A DNA stretch of 64,000 nt. It comes from Paramyrothecium sp. XJ0827. Taxonomy: Eukaryota > Ascomycota > Sordariomycetes > Hypocreales > Stachybotryaceae. Location of the stretch: contig JAJFPB010000007.1 of NCBI GenBank assembly GCA_020881915.1, forward strand, positions 2,170,001 to 2,234,000, given 5' to 3'. Positions 57,748 to 64,000 of this stretch are shown here, piece by piece (position 1 is the first letter of the stretch; each line of letters opens with the position of its first letter). The notes under the pieces were generated by a model, which saw only the letters and a program-made list of their open reading frames with translations, made no database searches and was not told the origin of the DNA. Position numbers and translations under genes: made by a program.

Positions 57748-59760
57748 TCAACGGCAGCCGTTGTCCTTGAGCGTAGCGTTTCCATACGCCGGCCGTCGCC
57801 GTCCCTCGCCGTACTTAGGCAGCTCGTCCTCCTTTTCGGGGGGAGTCATGGTCACATCTTCGAGCTCAATCAACAAGCTTGGAACAGAGCGTGTTGGGAT
57901 TTCGCCCCCATCAGTGCCCTAGAGAACAAAACGTTGTCAGTTTCGAAACCGCTACAACGAACCGCCATCAGCTCCTGACGTACCTTAATAATCTTGACCT
58001 TCAGGGTGGCTTCGATCTTGTCAATTGCTTCGTCTGTTTCAAGGTAATATATGCCCTTCTTTTGCACCGCGTTATCGATGGCGAAGGTCCCATAGATCGT
58101 TCCTGATGGCGGCTGTGCCATGATCACCAAGCTGCCTGCGCGCTCGTCGTCAACGTAGACTTCGACAGAGCATGGCCGTTCGACCTCCGTCACGTCGACT
58201 TCCACCGTGACAAAGTATCGTGTTGTTTGCTCTCCCCGACGAACCATACGCTTCGAAGAGGAGCCATTCTCAGAGTACAAGCGATTGACGAGTCGCCTCG
58301 CATCTCGTCGCAGCTCATCCGTAGACTTGTTCCAGTCCAATCCCTGATAGGAGTATCCGAATCCTCTGATCGAGGCAACTGACTCCATAGTGTGAAATTC
58401 CCGGTTGGCGTTCCTGTAGAATGGGTTGAGTGGAGATCTTGGCGTGATCTCAGTGTCCTTGGGAGTCGAGAACCGAGCACCACCTCTGTACCTGCCACGG
58501 AAGTTGGCCTCTTCTGGCTTCATTGCTTGCCACAAAGCCCACAGACGATCCATGTTACAATGATGTAACATACTCAGCGGACGTTAGTAAGAAATCTCTT
58601 GAGGGAATCAGCAAACCTACAAGATGGGGTCGAAAGCCGAGAATTCAGCGTTCAGGAACTGGCCGCCGCAGCCCGCATCCCAATGAACACCATTATGGAT
58701 CTGCTCCAAGCTAACACCACCCTCACCTGTTGAAGAGAATTCCGCAAAGGTGTTTGAACGGGTCAAAGCATCATACTGTATGGGGGTCAGTCATGAGTCC
58801 TGTCTTATCATCCGACTGCACCTACTGTCCACTCTTTGTATGGCCTGCCGTCCATGTTGTCGTTCGCTGTGTCCGGATAATTGCGAGGGCTCGGGCATCG
58901 AAGTGTCCTCTCTCTCCGGGACGGATCGAAATTACCATAAGCTCCGTCAATCGCTTCACGTGGAAACCGAAAGGTGTAAAGAGGATTATTGACTTCGGTC
59001 TGTCGAAGACGATCTCCGTTTGGCATATTGATGCGAATTCTTTGAAAGGTTGTTATAGAAGGCACATTTGAGTCGAAAGCCCAGTCCCAGTAGGGCGCGC
59101 GCAAATCATCTGCGGCCTGAACATAGTCATTCCGATATCGTGATGGGTACCCTCGAGCAATTCGCTTCGCGTTGTCGACAAGGACTTGCTTCACAAACGT
59201 TAGGGCTATGCTGAAAATGACGTTTGAAACGCATACCTCGAACAATAGAACATATGCTCTGTGCCAGGGCAAGAAAAGAGCTTCCTAAAAGGACGTTAGC
59301 TGTGTGCTGGACAGCATATTGAGGACGACACACTCCATGAGGACAGTAACCCAACCACTCGTTGGTTCTGCGTGAGCCACCTCCGTTCCACTCTATGAAT
59401 GGTTTGCCGTGGATACCTTGATTTTGTTACTAAACGCAAGCGGCTGCCGAGGCAAACAGAGCATACCTGATATTTGAAAGTACGACAATGGGTTCGAGGA
59501 ATCAGTTTCGTACATCTGCATGAGTGCTCGAATATAAAGATCCCTGTGCAACGGTCAACCATTCGTGCAAGGCTACCAAACGTTGAAGTAAAATAAGCAT
59601 ACCATTGTGGCCCCCCCTCAGCCTCGAAATCATTGATGTTCTTTCGTTCAGGAACTCCCCCGGATCCCGGAGGCACTGGAGCGCCGGTGACTGGTATCTG
59701 GGCGGCGACGAGGGGGGCAATGCCCAGCGTCAGAACCGATAGGACCACTGTTAGTTGCAT
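57748..59760 (-). CDS. Secreted tyrosinase (type-3 copper oxidase)
   Basis: Eight exons, 59760-59603, 59543-59467, 59416-59334, 59284-59237, 59188-58826, 58775-58621, 58572-57984 and 57918-57748, give 547 residues. A signal peptide (MQLTVVLSVLTLGIAPLVAA) targets it to the secretory path. Tyrosinases hydroxylate monophenols and oxidise diphenols to quinones, for example in melanin formation. Copper A ligands are His81 (GIHGKPF), His105 (GYCPHG) and His114 (FLPWHRAYVLLFE). Cys103 is placed for the Cys-His thioether link. Copper B ligands are His270, His274 (HNGVHWDAGC) and one of His298/299 (FMLHHCNMDRLWALW). The C-terminal region (~330-547) is beta-rich and ends with KYGEGRRRPAYGNATL, possibly a processed cap domain. 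Every intron is short, and removing it restores tyrosinase motifs. No pigment gene cluster surrounds it. Confidence 0.93.
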
Positions 59761-61703
59761 CGCGGCGACTCAAGTTACGCCTGGATGATGTAAAGGATGC
59801 TTCTTGAGGCAGTTTCGAAGCAAAAAAACGTGAGAGATTCAGTGAGCGAAGGGAGTTGGTCTTGTTATAATTACCGGCCTTCGAGTCAATCACTGCCCAC
59901 AACGCGAGACTGTTCCAGGACATGAGCCCACACCCGCCATGTTTCTTTTTGGCTTTTATACATGAGCGGGCTGGTCTCCTCCTGGCCGTCTCGTAACGCC
60001 ACAGCCTCATCCTGTAAGTCAGGTTGTGGATTTGGTCATCTCAGGACCATGAGCTTGCGTGTATGCGAGCTCAGTCTCATCAATAGCGCAGCCTGTCAAC
60101 CGGTCCGTGCCTGCAATGACCACGAGTAGTACGACACACTTGCAATAACTAAATTCGAAGATGATCGTCTTCTGATGTGCTGGTCCCCGCCATTCGCCGG
60201 CTCCTGGCTGTGTCAATGCGAGGGCTGTGAGGCGTCTGCAAGGACAAGATTTGTTTCTATTTTGGCGCGTCCCTGAGCTACAACCTTCCTCCTGGTTTCT
60301 TTTTTGGCTCGGAAAAGCGGCCGGGGACCTGCATTAGTTTGGTCTTAGGACCGAACGCCATACTCGTGGCTGGACAAGGCATCCATATCCGGGGCCGCTG
60401 ACAGGCCGACGGGCACGGCCGTTCGTATGTCGGTGATGGATACCGGATGGGGATGAAGTCATCCTCCACGTCGTAAGTTGACCGCGCAATTGCTCACTAT
60501 TGCCTTCTTGTGATACTGCAACTCCGCCCGGAATCGCACATATCCATCCATCGTCCAACGTGTGACGAGTGCCACGCAGCGCCTGCCGCTCTTGGACTAA
60601 GTGACACAGGGGCAAGATGTGGTGACTGGAAAAAGCAAAACCCAGGGTGATCGGGTCAGACATTGTTCTCACCGCCAATGCTGCGGCGTTGCAATATCAG
60701 AAAGAACAACCAGAAGCCTAGCATGATCCACACGCGCATACCCCGGCCTCGTGTCGTGGTCGTTGTCGCATGATCACCGAACCATCCGGTTTCCAAGCTT
60801 AGAGCACTTTCAGAACCATCACCGTCAATCACCATGTTAGGCTATTTGCTGGCCGTCGAGCCACATCGAGTCAATAAAATCCAATATCTACTTCCTTGTA
60901 TTCTCATGTTCCCCGATTTTGACAGAGGCATCGGCCTGGGAATGAACCAGTCGGACGTTACATCGGACTCTACCCATATTATTGTCCGATCACGGCTCAG
61001 AGGCCAGGCAAATGAACCTTTTCTGCCATTCGAGCAGTATCTGTGAATGCAAGGGAGACATTGGAGGTGGTATACTGGGTACCTTCGCTCAGGGCGCTGA
61101 ACGTATGTCTCACTCAGAACTTAGACAAGCCATTCACCTACGCATTGTGATGCGGCCCCGCCCTAGGTCTCCAGCTTCCGCACGAGGAGTCTCTGTATTT
61201 ATCAATGCGCAAGATGTCTTGGCACAACCTCTGGTGCCTCGTTTGCCGCCGTCTTCTTGGACGCGGGTATGCAAATGACAGGCTCAAGTGATTCGTCGTC
61301 CCGTGGAAGGCCACTGCCCTCTGACTCAGTCGTACCCTGGCACAGGGCTCTGAGCTCAACTAAGGATCAACGATGCCGCAGTCTGAAATTCTTGTCTTCT
61401 ATCACTATCTCAGAAGCTGAAAAGTTATGGTCCTGAATCAGCTTCCCGCAAGCAACATGGCGACTACGCAGTTGCAGTTTCGATCATGTCAACCGGCGCA
61501 GCTACCTTGGGAAGAGAGTGAGCCATGCGATGATTCATCTGGGCATTGTTATGCACAAAGGCGGTGAGTATTTACAACTTTGATATGTACAGGTTTCCAA
61601 ATCCCCAGCCATTTTGCCCGACAAACTTTTGCTGCTCCCCGCTTTTGGTTACACAATAAATTAGTTGATTTGTAGTCGTGGTGGCTCGCTGTACGGGCAT
61701 CAT
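59761..61703. other. 1.9-kb intergenic stretch
   Basis: It holds the tyrosinase promoter (59761 onward) and the 3' end of the aldolase gene. The frames in it are short and unsupported. No gene, tRNA or repeat is seen. Confidence 0.5.
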
Positions 61704-62831
61704 TCACAACGACTTTTCCGCCGCTACCAGGGCTCGGAATCCGTCCTTCCACATTGCGGTTTGCTCCGAACCTGGCCGGGGCAACGGGCTCCTCGCGTAA
61801 CCGCCATAGCCCATCCAACCTTCCAGACCGGCCTTTACGCCGATCACGCCCCCTTGGATCGCTGTCCAATCGCCCTCGGAGAGCACCTCTTGCATTTCCT
61901 GCGCCTCGGAGTAGTTGCCCTGTTTGTACAGCTGCATGGTCTTGATGCAAGCCTTGGGGGCGATGTTGGCAAGGCCGGCGAGGATACCGTGACCCCCACC
62001 AGCAAGGGACTGGACAGTAAAGTCTGCGGAGCCCGCGAGAACCAGGAAGTCCGGATTCTCGTGGTCGTATTTCTGCGACAGCTTGCGGGTAGCTGTAGCG
62101 ACACGATTCAACTTGCCCGTGTTTCCGCAGGTTAATTTGACGCCAACAATGTTCGGGTGCTGAGCCAGTTTGATAATCACATCTGAGGACAGGTCCAGCC
62201 CACCCACTGCACCAGGGAAGTTGTATACGATGAGAGGAATTGGCGAGTTATCCGCAACCTTGGTGAAGTAGTCTAGGATGGTCTTTGAGGATGGTGCATG
62301 CAGCGAAGCGTAATACGATGGCGGTAGCACCAGCGCATAGTCACCGCCTGCTTCAAATGCCTCCTTGCAATAGCTGATGGTCTCTCGCGTGCTCTGGCTT
62401 CCACACCCAACAATGATCGGCATTTCCGCGAATCCGTGCTCATTCAAGGCAGTTCTAGTTGTTGCAGTCACCAATTGACGCTCTGCATGGGTCAAGTGAA
62501 CGGCTTCACCGTTGGAGCCTTGTGTCGCGAGGCCCGTCACACCGGCGCGGGCAAGTCGCACAGCGTGATGTGCGATGGTAGCCGTGTCGACATCTTCTGT
62601 CTCAGGGTCAAAGAAACAAACGGTCGGAACATATACGCCGGGCGTCAAGGGACGGGCCTTGCGGAAACCTGCGTCCGCTGACGCATTATCGGAGGAGATG
62701 CTGTGTGTCGATTGAGAGTCGGCGGGAGTGAGGTCCCCGTTGCGGAGGCCAGAGCTTTGGCGAAACGGAAATGTCCCTGAGCTTGCAGTAAAGCTCCCGA
62801 CTGGAGAGGGTGCATCAACGTGAGGTGCCAT
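61704..62831 (-). CDS. DapA-family (dihydrodipicolinate synthase/KDG-aldolase-like) protein
   Basis: A single exon encodes 375 residues, about 60 longer at the N-terminus than the ~300-residue family norm. Class I aldolase features are visible: GSNGE at 105-109, VYNFPG with Tyr203, and the Schiff-base Lys232 in IVGVKLTCGN. FLVLAGSADF and GGHGILAGLAN follow at the expected places. The fungal enzymes of this fold include L-threo-3-deoxy-hexulosonate aldolase and 4-hydroxy-2-oxoglutarate aldolase-like proteins. The substrate cannot be assigned here, and true lysine-pathway DapA is not expected in fungi. The N-terminal extension is Ser/Ala-rich and not clearly a targeting signal. The start is the ATG at 62831; the frame continues upstream only to a GTG. 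Confidence 0.88.
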   Translation of the reverse strand: MAPHVDAPSPVGSFTASSGTFPFRQSSGLRNGDLTPADSQSTHSISSDNASADAGFRKARPLTPGVYVPTVCFFDPETEDVDTATIAHHAVRLARAGVTGLATQGSNGEAVHLTHAERQLVTATTRTALNEHGFAEMPIIVGCGSQSTRETISYCKEAFEAGGDYALVLPPSYYASLHAPSSKTILDYFTKVADNSPIPLIVYNFPGAVGGLDLSSDVIIKLAQHPNIVGVKLTCGNTGKLNRVATATRKLSQKYDHENPDFLVLAGSADFTVQSLAGGGHGILAGLANIAPKACIKTMQLYKQGNYSEAQEMQEVLSEGDWTAIQGGVIGVKAGLEGWMGYGGYARSPLPRPGSEQTAMWKDGFRALVAAEKSL

Positions 62832-63497
62832 GACGCGATACGCAAGTGCAGATGACGGTCTAAGGGGGAAGATCACAGCACGCTTATCATCAAGACGTTT
62901 TGTGAATCAAGTTACAGATTGCTGACCAGATCCAATGCTGGGGCGAGGAAGTGAGGATGCAAGTGAGGATGTAGGGGATGTTCAGAGTGGTATAGGGATG
63001 TAGTTGAGCGAAAGGAAGGGGTTGATTATGGGCGGATTGAAGGGTTTAAGTAAATCTAGCTTGCAAGCAGTTGCCTCTTCCCTCGATTCTCTTGGTGGAT
63101 CTTGCCATGGAAGCTCAGTGGCGTCGGCGCAGGCTAGCCGGGCCAAATAGCTGGATTCAAGCCATCAGGAGGGATGGTCAAAGGGGGCAATGCATCAATG
63201 AATACCAGTCGGCGGGTCAGGGCCAGATAGACTGTCATGAGAGTCGTCAGGCATGACCAACGAGGATATCTGGCAGGGGTAGTTGTGGTGGCTTTGAGAT
63301 GGGTCCCCACGGCTGCAGGATGCGTCGAGGAACCTTTGCCTTGTTGGTGAGACCAACAAGGGGGGGGGCGTCCGTCATGACCGAAGAATGATGTCCACAC
63401 TTGAGCCTCAGGGCACAGTGCGTGGGAGAAGGGACTTGGCCCTGGCCATGGTGTGGTCCTGGTCCTGATCCTGGTGCATGTTGTCCGGCGTGCCTGA

Positions 63498-63522
63498 GAT
63501 GGGATGGGATGGGATGGATGGG
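63498..63522. repeat. Short GGGAT tandem repeat
   Basis: Three perfect TGGGA copies and a shortened one (GATGGATGGG). The same unit is seen at 32863-32881. Confidence 0.6.
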
Positions 63523-63981
63523 AGAGGGAGGTCTGGGGCGTCTCGGGAATAGACATTGGATGTCGTGCGGCGCGGAAGGTTGATTAGACCTTGACGGCAA
63601 CGTGGGGTCAACAGGTGTGGTGGACCAGAGTGTGGGGGTTAGCGTCCTGGCCTCTCGTCGAGAGATGGAATCGCGGGGGAGACGAGATGAGGCGATGCTA
63701 GCTCTGCTGGACCATTGGACCTTACACCCCTTTCCTCTGCACGCTCGGGGTTTTCTGTCCGAGCCTCTCCCCGTTCTTGCTGGTCTCGATCCGAGCCTGT
63801 GTCAAGACTGCGAGCCGTTGACCTCTGCAAAATGTTAACCAGACGATGAATCGAGGCCCAACGTTCTCGCTTCGGCCTGCGTCCGCGATGCAACAAATCC
63901 CTGGAAGCGATCGGTCAGCTTGGACAGGGATTCTCGCAGCCCTTCAGCAAGTTGTGGACTGTGCCTGAAAGGCTGGGACCG

Positions 63982-64000
63982 ACACACACACACACACACA
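63982..64000. repeat. (AC)n microsatellite, cut by window end
   Basis: The final 19 bases are perfect AC repeats. The true length is unknown because the window stops here. Confidence 0.85.

Larger units (their letters stand above)
62832..64000. other. Promoter side of the aldolase gene and window end
   Basis: No supportable gene is seen. It contains a G-run at 63360-63368, a GGGAT tandem at 63498-63522, and an AC dinucleotide repeat that runs into the window edge from about 63982. Confidence 0.5.

Noticed and set aside
48094..62831. Secondary-metabolite gene cluster around the regulator, tyrosinase and aldolase genes
   Set aside because: No backbone enzyme, transporter or cluster-type oxidoreductases are present. 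The genes are far apart and functionally mixed.

Overview
The window is nuclear DNA from a filamentous ascomycete (Pezizomycotina), most likely a Sordariomycete. The genes carry short (about 45-90 nt) GT-AG introns with CTAAC/CTGAC-like branch sites. The proteins are typically fungal: a KAR5/Tht1 karyogamy protein, a BRCT-Myb Rap1, a TamA/DAL81-type regulator, a secreted tyrosinase and a filamentous-fungal beta-tubulin. Intergenic DNA carries many GGTACCTTACC-like short motifs. I see no operon, CRISPR array, rRNA or convincing tRNA. I rebuilt 18 protein-coding genes by joining exons by eye. Exon boundaries were checked for phase, but none has transcript support.

Layout. 1.4-10.8 kb: KAR5 (+), a carbon-nitrogen hydrolase (+), RAP1 (-), SWF1 palmitoyltransferase (+) and AHA1 (-). 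RAP1 and SWF1 are divergent over 600 bp. 10.8-14.5 kb: a gene-poor stretch with an AT-rich islet. 14.5-28 kb: a 1198-residue Ser/Pro-rich coiled-coil protein (+), FMC1 (-), HAL2 (+), mitochondrial ribosomal protein L6 (-), beta-tubulin (-) and GCN20 (-). 28-33.9 kb: almost 6 kb with no supportable gene. 33.9-45.7 kb: two large, mostly disordered proteins transcribed towards each other, one of 1131 residues and one of 2300 residues. The second has seven predicted membrane segments followed by a tail of about 2070 residues. 45.7-64 kb: a PNPOx-like flavin-binding protein (+), a membrane-anchored spermidine-synthase-like protein (-), a TamA-like Zn2Cys6 regulator (-), a secreted tyrosinase (-) and a DapA-family aldolase (-), separated by 1-3.4 kb intergenic spaces.

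Function. Most genes are unrelated housekeeping genes: telomere, translation control, mitochondrial translation and ATP synthase assembly, chaperone, sulfur/PAP metabolism, cytoskeleton. The 45.7-64 kb end is more accessory in character (regulator, tyrosinase, aldolase, long spacers), but it does not look like a secondary-metabolite cluster because there is no PKS, NRPS, terpene cyclase or transporter.

The most unusual object is the seven-membrane-segment protein at 38647-45714. Its tail carries seven tandem 40-residue repeats, at least twelve [LM]W motifs and a short duplicated DW-box. I do not recognise it as any named family.
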